Positions 55,601 through 63,647 of a stretch of DNA of 64,000 nucleotides are shown one piece after another. The position numbers and the translations under genes are program-made. The first letter of the stretch is position 1. Each line of letters opens with the position of its first letter. Under the pieces are notes generated by a model. The model saw nothing but the letters and a program-made list of their open reading frames with translations, ran no database searches and was not told where the DNA came from. The DNA is from Rachycentron canadum (lineage: Eukaryota; Chordata; Actinopteri; Carangiformes; Rachycentridae). The stretch lies in contig CM076658.1 of NCBI GenBank assembly GCA_038496675.1, forward strand, positions 13,105,388-13,169,387, given 5' to 3'.

Positions 55601-57854
55601 AAAAAACAAACTGCAAGAAAAGTGCAGTATGAAACAGCAAGGATTACTGCCCTGATGCTGACAATAACCCAACAATAAATCTCTGATGCTGTAACAACCA
55701 GAGTAATCTTTTACTAGTTGAATCCAATTTGAATATTACAATTGAATATAATGCAGTTAAAGATAAAACTCCACCACACCAGATTTAATTTTAACACAGG
55801 CTTCTTTTCGAAACCATTTGGGATCACAATGACAACTTTATTCAAGCTGTGCAGAAGATGCAGTGAATGTTTTATGTGCAATATGGTACTATCTTGTCTC
55901 AGAGACCATTAACTATAACTATATTCCAGTGTGCCCAATTTGATTAACACAGCCTTCCCCATCAGGGCCTCTGTGTTACTAATATCATTTCATTTCAGAT
56001 CCCAGAAAGAACCTGAATTTCCAAACAAATCCTCCCCTTCAAGGGGAGCAGAGTAAATACAGACTGGTACAATATGCATTTCAGGATTGTTATTGCAACT
56101 AACAATTATTAATTAAGATAATTTAAGAAAAGGTGTTATTTGTTACAGACTATTAAAGATAATTTGTCAACAATTTCACAGGAAATTACCCACATTACAT
56201 TGAGTCTGACCTTAGAAAACACTCTTAACTCTTAAGAGTGACTTAAGACTTAATGCAATAGAGGTATCTGTCCCATGCAGGACCCAAGAGTGGGTCAAAG
56301 TGACCAGTGCAAGATGTTGTATCTCTGTGACCTCTCATCTGTCTTCAGAGCTCTAAACAACAGAGAGGAGGGACCAGATTTTATTGTCCCAGCATGAGAA
56401 AAGGAGTGAGAGCTGCTTTGGCTTGATGGATGGGGTCCAACTGGGAGAGTGAGGCTGGGATAAAGGAGCTGTATCCCACCATAAAACTATCCCAGGCTGC
56501 TCTCAGCCTTCATCTACACAGAACCTCCTGCATTTAGGAGTATGTGTGTGTGGGTGAGGGTGTGTGTGTGTTACAGGGGAGATGTGTTATCAGAGTGATT
56601 CATGCATGTGAGACAGGTTCCAACAACCTGATAAAAAACAACACAAACCCACAATACTAGATTCACACTATGTACTGTACTGGAGAGCAGTGGCAGTGAC
56701 TGATGTGTAAAGCAAAGCCAGACTCTTTACCCTTTAATCTTTGCATTAACTGTGAGTGAAAGAATCACACTAGACAAAAGCGTTGTTTGAACTAGACTGC
56801 CTGCTGAAACCAGTACTGAGGTGGTAAAGCAAGTCTAGGCTGGTAGATGCAGGCTAAGCATAAATGGTCAATTTGCTATTTGAAGACTGAGCATTTGGGG
56901 GGTGGCCAGGCACTGTGTGAAAAAGACAGTAACTCATGTTTAGTCATGTAGAAAAATAAAGATTCCCAAAAGGAAAAGAAGCAGATGTTATGATACAATG
57001 GCCAGGCTGTCTCTACAGTGAAGATGAAATACAATGATGGAAGGTGTCCCATTCTGAACTGAGAGTTATAGATGTAAGAAAGGTTCTCTGACCTTTGAAT
57101 GACCAAACAATGCAGTGGACTAGTGTTAGGGTGTCCCCAGTGGCATGCAATGTGTGAGCCTCAACCATCCCATCCCATTGTGAACTGCACAAACCCTTAC
57201 TATTACAGCAAAAGCCTGTGACTTAAAGCATTGCATTATGGGCCCTGATATGACACCAGAATGCAATGGAAAACTCAATCTTTAACAAAATAGCCAGTAA
57301 TGTTTTCATGTGTACTAAACTAATAGCACATCTGCCCATAGCATATGCACTCTGGTTTTATTCATTTGGCAATTTTTTTTTGTTTGTTTGTTTCGTTTTG
57401 CTTGGTGTAAACAACTAACTTGACCCATAGCATTTTACTTTACCTTCCCCTCAAACATCTTTTCCATTTAAATATCTGTCAATCACTTACAACCACACAG
57501 CCCTTCGCAGACAGAAGTGGCAGGCCTAAATTATTGGCCATATTTTCAGACAGTTGCTTCAAATGATAGCTTAGATGATAGTGTTTTTGTCGACTAAGGA
57601 GTAAGAATTGCTCTTGTGCTTTAGTCTCAACTTGATGAAATAGTTTCCAGAAGAAGTTTCCAAAGCCAGGAATAAATTAAAAAACCTGGCTGCTACCAAA
57701 GAACATAAGATGACCATGAGGTGTTTGTACGTCTGCCATTGAGTTTTTGTCTAAGCCTTGGGGCCATTTTTCTTTCCTTAATATTCCACATACCTGTATC
57801 CTTCTTGCTCCCCTTGCCTCCATCTCTGTTCTTCTTCAGCACTGCCTTGAACAT
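3002..57854 (-). CDS. tanc1: tanc1, 5' portion of the coding sequence (9 exons, residues 1-528)
   Basis: TANC1 is a large postsynaptic-density scaffold (about 1,860 residues in mammals) with a disordered N-terminus, a STAND-type P-loop NTPase, ankyrin repeats, TPRs and a C-terminal tail; it is linked to dendritic spine and excitatory synapse regulation and is related to Drosophila rolling pebbles. Nine exons join as 57854-57794, 40877-40671, 31063-30959, 20014-19881, 17600-17411, 14931-14605, 5604-5482, 3697-3416 and 3156-3002. Total coding length is 1,584 nt (528 codons), with no internal stop, every boundary GT/AG and all phases matching. Recognition rests on family motifs in every exon: MSLPSSPLLPRQS, KYVESPRVP, LMTRLGFLLGEGIP, SPSSTLESKDSGII, MPRPNSVAATSSTKLEDLS, FVGRDWLF and the P-loop GSVGYGKT. 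These fit TANC1 better than TANC2 as I remember the two. Teleosts carry two tanc1 copies and I cannot tell which this is. The 3' two-thirds of the gene lies left of the window. Confidence 0.93.
3157..3415 (-). other. tanc1: tanc1 intron 8 (259 bp)
   Basis: The shortest intron in the window, between the P-loop exon and the linker exon; GTAATT donor and TTTTTACCAG acceptor. Nothing else recognised. Confidence 0.9.
3416..3697 (-). CDS. tanc1: tanc1 coding exon 8 (residues 383-476), start of the P-loop NTPase
   Basis: 282 nt, phase 1 at both ends; acceptor TTTTCCTCAG at 3698, donor AAAA|GTAATT at 3415. This is the most conserved exon in the window. It reads FSPYKPVDIMLKPLLFEVPS, then TTDSVFVGRDWLFQQLEDVL, a short variable linker (KASESTENHG), and a beta strand VVVVG running into the Walker A motif GSVGYGKT (residues 440-447; bases 3527-3504). 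AIISRLVALSCHGGRMRQIA follows. The FVGRDWLF box before a P-loop is typical of STAND NTPases, in which an extended region N-terminal to the NTPase contacts nucleotide. Walker A is intact (both glycines, Lys446, Thr447), so nucleotide binding is plausible; Walker B lies off the window. Confidence 0.95.
3504..3527 (-). other. tanc1: Walker A (P-loop) motif of the TANC1 NTPase
   Basis: The bases encode GSVGYGKT, matching the GxxxxGK[ST] consensus exactly, preceded by four valines forming the expected beta strand. Lys446 would contact the nucleotide phosphates and Thr447 the magnesium ion. Confidence 0.93.
3698..5481 (-). other. tanc1: tanc1 intron 7 (1,784 bp)
   Basis: AT-rich, with short homopolymer runs near 4127 and 4372-4400. 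No gene, RNA or interspersed repeat recognised. Confidence 0.85.
5482..5604 (-). CDS. tanc1: tanc1 coding exon 7 (residues 342-382)
   Basis: 123 nt, phase 1 at both ends; acceptor GTCCCCAG at 5605, donor AAAG|GTGATT at 5481. It encodes ATSSTKLEDLSFLDEQRN, then TPLRTSIRLPWHNTGG and a Gly/Pro/Asp-rich end. The RTSIRLPWHNT segment is the TANC1 version as I remember it; TANC2 differs here, which is one of the better paralogue-discriminating points in the window. The segment leads directly into the conserved YKPVDIMLKPLLFEVPSI block that precedes the NTPase. Confidence 0.93.
9104..9270 (+). repeat. Dispersed fish-type repeat, copy 1 (decayed)
   Basis: Contains the ordered blocks AGCTAAAT, GCTAACATGCTCACAA, ATGCTAATGTTGAGCAG, TATAATGTTAACCAAGTTCACCAT and GGTACAGCTGAGGGTGATGG (some with mismatches). 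The same blocks occur in the same order at 59830-60020. From memory this matches an interspersed repeat very common in percomorph fish, with GCTAACATGC-rich sequence and a TACAGCTGAGGCTGATGGGA block. The transposon class is not certain to me. Confidence 0.6.
11756..11780. repeat. Short (GT)n tract
   Basis: Imperfect GT dinucleotide run within tanc1 intron 6. Confidence 0.85.
14605..14931 (-). CDS. tanc1: tanc1 coding exon 6 (residues 233-341)
   Basis: 327 nt, phase 1 at both ends; acceptor CTTTCAG at 14932, donor GCAG|GTATGG at 14604. The exon has conserved ends and a variable middle. The start (ATITSSSENDDRSGSSLEWS) and RADTCSPVAEE are TANC1-like. The central part, about residues 277-320, is a Ser/Thr/Pro/Gln-rich low-complexity stretch with no recognisable motif. 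The exon closes with LMMPRPNSVA, which continues into the next exon as the TANC hallmark MPRPNSVAATSSTKLEDLS. Probably intrinsically disordered. RPNSVA resembles a basophilic-kinase/14-3-3-type site, which is inference. Confidence 0.93.
15269..15285. repeat. A homopolymer, 17 bp
   Basis: Perfect A run in intron 5. Confidence 0.95.
17274..17292. repeat. A homopolymer, 19 bp
   Basis: Perfect A run in intron 5, about 120 bp from the exon 5 donor. Confidence 0.95.
17411..17600 (-). CDS. tanc1: tanc1 coding exon 5 (residues 170-232), Ser/Thr-rich
   Basis: 190 nt from phase 0 (TGC, Cys170) to phase 1. Acceptor TCTCTTCAG at 17601, donor ATAG|GTGAGA at 17410. The product is strikingly rich in Ser, Thr, Pro and Cys, with three related SPCSTL/SPCGTI units (SPCSTLTSS, SPCSTLNST, SPCGTITSPSSTLESKDSG) that look like an imperfect internal repeat. 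The run CSVTSQGISPCSTLTSSTAS and the closing SSTLESKDSGII match the TANC1 signature closely. No folded domain is predicted by eye; a disordered, phosphorylation-prone linker is likely. Confidence 0.93.
17601..19880 (-). other. tanc1: tanc1 intron 4 (2,280 bp)
   Basis: AT-rich intronic sequence between exons 4 and 5. A small plus-strand frame at 17878-18117 has no recognisable similarity. Nothing else seen. Confidence 0.85.
19881..20014 (-). CDS. tanc1: tanc1 coding exon 4 (residues 125-169)
   Basis: 134 nt starting in phase 1 and ending in phase 0. Donor AAGAAG|GTATTT at 19880. The acceptor is taken as CTCTCTAG at 20015, the first AG after a 65-nt uninterrupted pyrimidine tract. The exon encodes VLQAEKQPSSSSPATQ, the conserved block ELMTRLGFLLGEGIPGTARI, and an acidic/basic end DDKNEKK. 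The LMTRLGFLLGEG block is shared by TANC proteins and looks like a short amphipathic helix; its function is not known to me. Two alternative acceptors (AAG and CAG) lie 9 and 12 nt inside the exon in the same phase, so isoforms lacking three or four residues at the N-terminal edge are possible. Confidence 0.9.
20024..20088. repeat. 65-bp uninterrupted purine tract, mostly (GA)n, at the exon 4 acceptor
   Basis: Every base from 20024 to 20088 on the plus strand is a purine, mostly GA repeats with GGA and GAA interruptions. On the transcribed strand it is a CT tract ending nine bases from the exon 4 acceptor AG, so it forms the polypyrimidine tract of that intron. A near-consensus branch point, GCTAACG with branch A at 20103, lies just upstream, 88 nt from the acceptor. 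Confidence 0.9.
20318..20366. repeat. (GA)n microsatellite, near-perfect
   Basis: GA/GC-interrupted and then pure GA dinucleotide repeat directly following a GT-rich stretch at 20287-20312. Part of the simple-repeat cluster next to exon 4. The low-complexity open frames over it are artefacts. Confidence 0.9.
20448..20535. repeat. Compound TG/TATG/GC alternating purine-pyrimidine tract
   Basis: 88 consecutive bases alternate strictly between pyrimidine and purine: a GC/GT start, six TATG-type units, a (GT)n core, a GCGCGC block and a final TATG/GT stretch. Such tracts are prone to Z-DNA formation under negative supercoiling. Confidence 0.9.
21895..22170. repeat. Possible interspersed repeat fragment (TTTATTAGGAACAC type)
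   Basis: Contains GGCAATTTATTAGGAACACT, later GTGTTCATTCATTGTTACAA and CTTCAAACTAATTCCACTAT, which resemble blocks of a common fish interspersed repeat as I remember it. Edges are approximate and no inverted repeat was found. Confidence 0.4.
24448..24540. repeat. Possible interspersed repeat fragment (AAGTGTCTTGCTCCAGGGCAC)
   Basis: The block TTAAGTGTCTTGCTCCAGGG followed by CACCACAG resembles a TTAAGTGCCTTGCTCAAGGGCAC motif frequent in fish interspersed repeats. Only a short core is recognisable. Confidence 0.3.
29822..29843. repeat. A homopolymer, 22 bp
   Basis: Perfect A run in intron 3; not preceded by a recognisable retrotransposon body. Confidence 0.95.
30902..30921. repeat. A homopolymer, 20 bp
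   Basis: Perfect A run 37 bp from the exon 3 donor. On the transcribed strand it is a T run just inside the intron, the type of U-rich position at which TIA1-like proteins can promote 5' splice-site use (inference). Confidence 0.95.
30959..31063 (-). CDS. tanc1: tanc1 coding exon 3 (residues 90-124)
   Basis: 105 nt, phase 1 at both ends; acceptor GCTGGCAG at 31064 and a strong donor AATG|GTGAGT at 30958. It encodes a basic segment, GPSRKPKYVESPRVPSDAIV at its start, then a short helix-prone stretch (SALRKVADNKESSHN). KYVESPRVP is a TANC1 signature and fixes the identity and frame. The immediate pyrimidine tract before the acceptor is weak (GTTCGTGCTGG), but a long CT microsatellite starts 44 nt further upstream and runs into an assembly gap. 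The coding exon itself is intact and clear of the gap. Confidence 0.92.
31108..31170. repeat. (GA)n microsatellite, left flank of an assembly gap
   Basis: Uninterrupted GA dinucleotides up to the first N base. The repeat starts 44 bp from the exon 3 acceptor and, on the transcribed strand, forms a CT tract upstream of it. Confidence 0.95.
31171..31552. other. Assembly gap, 382 N
   Basis: Run of N flanked on both sides by GA repeat, so the gap most likely hides an expanded GA tract. The stated size may be an estimate. Open frames reported across it are meaningless. Confidence 0.98.
31553..31605. repeat. (GA)n microsatellite, right flank of the assembly gap
   Basis: GA dinucleotides resume immediately after the N run and end at AAGAG; a short (CAGA)n run follows at about 31615-31632. 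Confidence 0.95.
35469..35489. repeat. A homopolymer, 21 bp
   Basis: Perfect A run in intron 2. Confidence 0.95.
38150..38350 (+). mobile_element. Possible 3' tail of a LINE-type retrotransposon
   Basis: T-rich sequence ending in a CCCTGTGGGAACAAATAAAA block followed by TCTTTCTTGAATTTAATT resembles, from memory, the 3' untranslated ends of fish non-LTR elements with an AATAAA signal and a TTGAAT-like terminal motif. No reverse transcriptase or endonuclease frame is present, and no target-site duplication was established. Could also be coincidental AT-rich sequence. Confidence 0.35.
40671..40877 (-). CDS. tanc1: tanc1 coding exon 2 (residues 21-89)
   Basis: Acceptor CAACAG at 40878 and donor CCAG|GTACAA at 40670; 207 nt, phase 1 at both ends. 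The first half is a His/Gln/Pro-rich low-complexity stretch that looks disordered and poorly conserved. The second half holds the family signature LSLAKGVSMSLPSSPLLPRQ, followed by a basic YMMPLRPSKRSP tail. Serine-proline pairs (SSP, RSP) are plausible phosphorylation sites, which is inference only. The signature is what places this exon between the start exon and the KYVESPRVP exon in TANC1. No membrane segment or signal peptide is visible, as expected for a cytosolic scaffold. Its length is a multiple of three, so skipping it would keep the frame. Confidence 0.93.
42051..42068. repeat. A homopolymer, 18 bp
   Basis: Perfect A run in intron 1. Confidence 0.95.
45155..45193. repeat. (TG)n followed by an 11-base G run
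   Basis: TG repeat ending at about 45181, followed by TT-type spacing and eleven consecutive G at 45183-45193, in tanc1 intron 1. The G run is the longest in the window. Confidence 0.85.
47800..48176. mobile_element. hAT-like non-autonomous DNA transposon (about 377 bp)
   Basis: The left end TAGGGCTGTGTGATTAAA and the inverted right end TAGCGCTGTTGGGTTAAA form imperfect terminal inverted repeats, 14 of 18 positions matching by eye. The flanking 8-mers CTTGAAGT (47792-47799) and ATTGAAGC (48177-48184) match at six of eight positions, fitting an aged 8-bp target-site duplication. TAGGGCTG-type termini plus 8-bp duplications are features of the hAT superfamily. There is no transposase frame inside, so it is non-autonomous. 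Confidence 0.65.
51821..51844. repeat. (CT)n microsatellite
   Basis: About twelve CT units on the plus strand, in intron 1. Confidence 0.9.
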
Positions 57855-57887
57855 GGCAAGATTCCTGGAATCCTCTCTTTAGAGCTC
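57794..57887 (-). CDS. tanc1: tanc1 start-codon exon (33 nt 5' UTR + residues 1-20)
   Basis: The minus strand reads a pyrimidine-rich acceptor ending TCTAG at 57888, then 33 nt of 5' UTR, then ATG at 57854-57852 in the context CTTGCCATG (G at -3). The encoded start MFKAVLKKNRDGGKGSKKDT is lysine-rich and closely resembles the mammalian TANC1 N-terminus. An in-frame TAA lies nine codons upstream of the ATG inside the same exon, so this must be the initiation codon of this transcript. The donor is ACAG|GTATGT, a strong site leaving phase 1; the leftover G joins GT of the next exon to give Gly21. Because the exon starts with a splice acceptor, at least one further non-coding exon and the promoter must lie upstream, at higher coordinates. 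Confidence 0.93.
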
Positions 57888-59829
57888 CTAGAGGAAAAAG
57901 GAAAATCAGCTACTTGCAGCAAGACAAGACAAGACAACAGAAGTGCATCAACTGTCACAGAAAGAAAACCACTGAAATTTTCCAGCAACACAAACAAGTC
58001 TATTTCTATTCATGGGACAGAGAGGAGTCAATTTCCTCTTTTCACCTGCAAATAATAAAGCCATTCAAACAACTTAAAAAAAACTAAAAAAAACACATGC
58101 AAGTCATGCAAGCAAAACCTCTTAAACTCCAACCTAACCAAACAAAATGTGTCCTCTAAAGCCAAACAAAGAAATGGCGAAACAGTGTATATCCGCATTT
58201 CATACTGCTTAGCTGGCACCCGCCTGGAAGTTTTCCCACAGCACTCCCAATCCTGCAGGTCATCAGTGGAGGGGCACATGGAAAGAATGCTCTAATATTT
58301 AAACAGAAAAGGATAAGTTCTGCTATCTTGCTATGCCGGAAAACAGTCTGTTGAATGCCCTGAATTCCACATATAATTGATGCTATGTGGCTGAACTTGG
58401 GTGTTTGCAATTGTTTTCAATGGTTGTTCCCAATCTAGTGTGCATTTTGAATCCTTAGGGTGAAGCGGTATAGCATGAACTCAAGGTCTAGCCTGGATTT
58501 GCTTGTTTGCTTTGGAATTATTTATAGTCTCACATAGTTGGACAACGGTGAAAACACACATACCTAAACACAGCAACAGCTACATCAGTTAGTTGTATGG
58601 GATCTTTGGTCCCATAGTCCCTTCAGCACATAGTACAGTGCTTTAGTGTACCCCACTATATTAATAGCCGCAGAGTAATCTCTCCAATGAGCAGAAAAGA
58701 ATGGTTTCAACCAAATAAGGCTATGCCGTCTGCAAATAAAATACACAGTCCTTGCACCGAGTACTTAACCCCAGAGTCCAGGCTTTAAATATCCAGGTCC
58801 TCTTACTGCTGTTGAGAGAGGCTATCGATCTGCTCTTTTTCATCCTTGATGGTTTCGTATTAAACACTGAAGCAGAGCTTCCACTGACTCAGTTATGGAT
58901 GGTAGAGGTGTATGGGGCAAATCCCTAATGAGTCTCAGCGTCTCTACTCAGCCTTGACTGGCCAAGATATAAAGTTTTCATGGGGTTTCACTCCACCGAT
59001 ACAACATATAAATCACAATTATTAGTGTAGTTCCAAGGTAACACCTGGATTTGGGTTTTATTCTGAAATACTCAGGAAAACACATACACACATAAAGCAG
59101 TTCACATTCAACCTTGCTCCAACTAAGTTCAGTCTGCTGTAGTTTAAAACATTTTCTTCACTTATTCTGAGCCTTTAATCTGCCCAGGGATGACAATTCT
59201 GGTTCTAGTGACTGGTCCAGTTTAACCTTTTCCATCATATCACCTAATAGATCATGTTACCAACTGCTTCATAAACATTCCTTCAGCATTTAAAACTACT
59301 TTCACTCTGCTATACCTCCAAATTTTGTGCAGAATAGATATTTTGACCTCTGTCAAAATAACCAGTTTTATATCTACTATACAATGCCATTGTCATGAAA
59401 AGACTAGTATTAGCCCATTAAATCAATCATCAATCATCTCCACTAAATCAATTAATTAAAAAAATCTCTCAGACACCTACTGTCATATCACAGTGTACCA
59501 CTACAGATCTGCTGTGGTTGTTTAACAATGCTCACAAGTCACAGTGATGTGAAATATGACTTCAACTTCCTCAAATTAAATAAAAAATATAATTATAGTA
59601 TAACAAGTGCAGCAACTAAGTCTAGTAGTACTTTCTGATAACAGCTAGCATAAACATATACAAGACTATTAATTCAATACATAAGACTAAACTAGACTAG
59701 ACTAATTCTAACTAAAACTATGCAGAAAACAACCAGTCAAATGACAATATTGAAATTGTAGCAGTGGTACAATACATTATTGGGGAGATCTGAACAAGGC
59801 TGAAAATAAAGGGTCAGAGTGTGTAGTCA

Positions 59830-60020
59830 CACTAGCAGCTCTGTGATGCCCACCACAGGCACAGAGATGCTTTTAGCTAAATGCTAATATCACCACAAGC
59901 ATTCACAATAACTATACTAAAATGCTGATACCTAAGCAGGTATAATGTTCACCATGCTAACGTGGTCAACACGGTAAACAAACGTGTTTTGTAAATGCAA
60001 AGTACAGGCAAGGGTAATTG
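59830..60020 (+). repeat. Dispersed fish-type repeat, copy 2 (decayed)
   Basis: Same family and orientation as 9104-9270. It begins with ACTAGCAGCTCTGTGA, continues AGCTAAATGCTAATATCA, ATTCACAATAAC, GCAGGTATAATGTTCACCAT and ends near AAAGTACAGGCAAGGGTAAT. This copy extends further at its left end than copy 1. Confidence 0.6.
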
Positions 60021-63000
60021 CTATATATTAATTTTACAGGAATTTGTTCAAGCACAGGGGAATGTGAAATGTCCTGATGACGGTCCTATAAGACAACAGG
60101 ACAGTTCCACTGGATTCATCTTATTCTATCATGTTGAAGAATGCGATTCCTCTGTTTATCATAGCAAAGTGCATGACAACAGGGTAAACATCAAGTGTGA
60201 CGAACTATGTCTATGCTGCATAGCAGTATAGTATGATATAGCACAGTGCTTTAGCCTGGCCAGTTGTACTGCTGACAGCGACGTGGGAGCTGGCTGCTCA
60301 TCTCCACAGTAACAATAAACATCGCCCAGGTTAACTCACAGGAAATGAAAAACGCCCTCTTGAAACTCCAAAAGCCAACATGACAAATTCCTTCCATCCA
60401 CCCTCCCCCATCACAGCCAGCAGACACACTCTGTCAGTTCCCACTCAGAGTGAGACATCTTCCATGGCTCCTATTTTGAGGTGTGTTTCAATTAACCATT
60501 TTTATCCTGAGGTGGGGAATTAAGCCCAGATAATTACTTGAATGAAAGCCCAACACGTCTTATTACTGTGTTAATACTGCCTCAACAATGACACACTGAT
60601 CAAAACCTATATTGTAAACAAACTAAGAGTCTTTTGCTCCCCAGGCACCACAATGTAGAATTAGTGCTACATACTATAATAGTGTGATATTTCTCCCTAC
60701 AGCACACTCTTGCCAATTGAACAGATAACTATGACACTTGACTGCCATAGCCACAGATGGTCACCGATCAAACTGATGTTATTTTTGTACTTACTCTGAT
60801 TTCAGGAAGAGGTGCAACATTTTCCTTGGAAGTGACACTATTTGGGAGGAGGTACAATTTGTAATATACTGCTTGCTCTTAGCACAAGTTAAGCATAAAA
60901 CCCCAATCTGCCTTCTTCAGCAACTCCAGACATCTCACATTCATAGACAGCGTAACATCAGCAAGGGGGTGTTACAAAAAAATCGGAATCTCCTTTACAA
61001 ACATCAGTTCAAGGTATATTACAACTTACATGACACTGAATCTACTTATACCCTAAGAAATGCTCAATATATCACTGTAAGATTCATGCCCAGCAGAGAC
61101 AATAGAGTATTCATCAAGTCTTGTGTATTCATTTGAAACAAGGATGAGCACAACATGTGTTGATGATGCCTAAGCCTTAGGCTGTTTATAGGAAGTAGAT
61201 GTGAGGATGCTGGAAAAAAGTCAATGCAATTTAAGTCTGAATCCTACAATAGCAAAGGCACCACAGTCAACATCAAATACAGCTAAGCCTGAGCTGTAGT
61301 TGAGATATAACTGTGACCTGTGAGAAAGTCTCCTCAGTGAGGAGTTATGGACTGAATGGTATGCAGCAAGACACGCATCAAGATTCCTCAGGCCTTGAAA
61401 ATCAGGTCCATCCCAGCACATTTAAGCTTTGTTTGGATATTAGGCTCAAACTATAACCCCTCAGAAGGGCCCTTTCATTATAACAACAGAGAAGTGATAG
61501 TCCCAGAGTTGCTCACAGGTCTTTGTGGACACACACTGGATGAGGAGACAAAACACACTATGAATATTCACAGAGAAACAGCAGGAAATTGTGCCCATGA
61601 TACTGCCTGTTCTCTGATGTGAGAAAACAAACAGCCTAGTCATGAAAAGAATTTAAAATACCTCAAGCAGCTAAAAACAACCACACACCAAAAACAATCA
61701 CCGTAGCATTTTATTTGGGCAATTATTCATGGCAATAATAAAGCTTCTCCACTGCTGGCATGTTAAGTCAGGCATGTGTCAGCTCTATGACCTTCACATG
61801 TGGGCCTGTCCTTTACCTTGGAACTGCTCAAGGTAACAATAAATAGGATTTTAGTCTGTGGTACAATGTAGAGGTGATTTCCTTTCAGAGAAGAGAAAAG
61901 AAATCGGAACCCAGGGTGGTTAAAAGGTGCCTCGGGGGTATCAACATGTATGTTTTCCAGGTCACCATAGAATTGATAGAGTTCAAACCTATACAGGTTG
62001 TGAAGCAGAAAAGCTCCTCACCTGCACAAAGCTGACGTGACATGTGGTTAATGGGGCCATCATGCTATATCACAGTCAACTGAGAAGACAGCTATATATA
62101 GAACGGAAATAGGATTGTTTGTCCCAATTGCCTCTGGCAGGAAAGCATTTCACATACAGTGGCAGTTGTTGAGTTAGAACCTGCTTTGTGCTCTGTTAGG
62201 TGGCAGACAATGGAGAGAGCAGCTTTGAGCTCAGATCAACTTCACCACTCTTCCAGGACCGGCTGCAGACAGCTTTTTTCCACCTGATGTTTTCATCTCT
62301 TTCTTGCTGAAAACACCCTGCCAGCTCTTCAACTGATTCTACATGAATGATCACTTTCCCATTTTCATGCTGTTGTCATAGCAACATGGAGAGTCTCACC
62401 ATGGGCTGACCTTCAAGCTTGTTTATAACACACAGCCTAAAAGTGATATTTTGAAATATTCCTGTTAACGCCATAATTATCTGGTCTTTTGTTGTCCATT
62501 CAGCGAGTGCAGGAAATAGGCCCTGCCTGGATGGTGAGTTCAAGTGACCCATAAACAATGGAAGTTAGCGAACAAACCCTTGAAGGAGGAAGTGTAGGGA
62601 GTAGGTATGAAGGACAACACTGTCTTGGTGTCAGCCATTGTAAGCAAAGGTTGTTATTCACACTAACATGAGTGGAAGGGAAATAACAAAAGAACAGACA
62701 TTTTTATGTAACAAGTCTACCGCTTTGACTCAAGTGCTTCCTGCACAGCCCTCCACCTTCCTGATTGTGAGAAGCATGGCTCTAAAAACAGCAAAAAGAG
62801 AAATGCCTTGGAACACAACGCGCACGGACAATGTTTAACTTGTTAATACAATACTACAGCCAACTTGTATCATGTGATAGGCAGTAATCTGCCACCTGTG
62901 AGTTTTGTTGCACAAAAAAAAGGCTTTATCGAAAATGCAAATAAGTATTTTCAATTTATATATGAGGGAGACAAAATGATCTACGTCTACAAACATATTT

Positions 63001-63100
63001 AATCTTTAAAAACTGAGGTTGTGGCGCTGAATTTTTCAGAAAATTACAAAGGGGTCTCTCTGGCACCTCTGGAAATGATGAGGATATTGTGCTCGGGGAG

Positions 63101-63120
63101 AAAAAAAAAAAAAAAAAAAA
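63101..63120. repeat. A homopolymer, 20 bp
   Basis: Perfect A run in the region upstream of the start exon. Confidence 0.95.
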
Positions 63121-63623
63121 TCAATCACCATGTGTATGTTGGCAGCTCAAATTGCACAAAAATATGCATTTAACACAGTAAAAAGGCAAATGAAGGCTGT
63201 CAGTAGAGTATACAGTGGCATTGTTCCATTAACTTTGGAAATCCTTGAAAGCCAATTGCCAATTGTCAAACGAAGAGAGCTATTATACATGAATAAAAGT
63301 GGTGGGTTTAATAGTCCCTTCTAAAAGAGCTTTACATAAGATTATGTAAGAGAAGGATACATTGATCATTAGAGTTGGGTTCTGGGTAAATAGCATCTTT
63401 ATTGCAGCATCAATAGTTGTTTTGGCATGACATGGTGTTATTCATAAACATGGTCATGTAACCAGCTCATGAGACAATACTGTTTGAAATCACCCAGGGG
63501 CATATACTTGCAAACTAAATTTGATCTGTGTGATTTATTTACCTTTACTTTATGGGAAATTATACTGTCCCATCAGAGACACAGGCTGACTCAAAGTTGT
63601 AGCTTGGAGCAAAGCCAGCTCTG

Positions 63624-63647
63624 TTTTTTTTTTTTTTTTTTTTTTTT
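63624..63647. repeat. T homopolymer, 24 bp
   Basis: Perfect T run near the right edge of the window. Confidence 0.95.

Larger units (their letters stand above)
40878..57793 (-). other. tanc1: tanc1 intron 1 of the coding region (16,916 bp)
   Basis: The largest intron, separating the 20-residue start exon from exon 2. Long first introns often carry enhancers, but I cannot identify any from a single sequence. It contains a hAT-like element at 47800-48176, an A run at 42051-42068, a GT/G tract at 45155-45193, a CT run at 51821-51844 and GT-rich tracts near 51251-51300 and 56541-56571. Open frames at 52189-52662 (minus) and 53996-54421 (plus) show no family resemblance. Confidence 0.85.
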
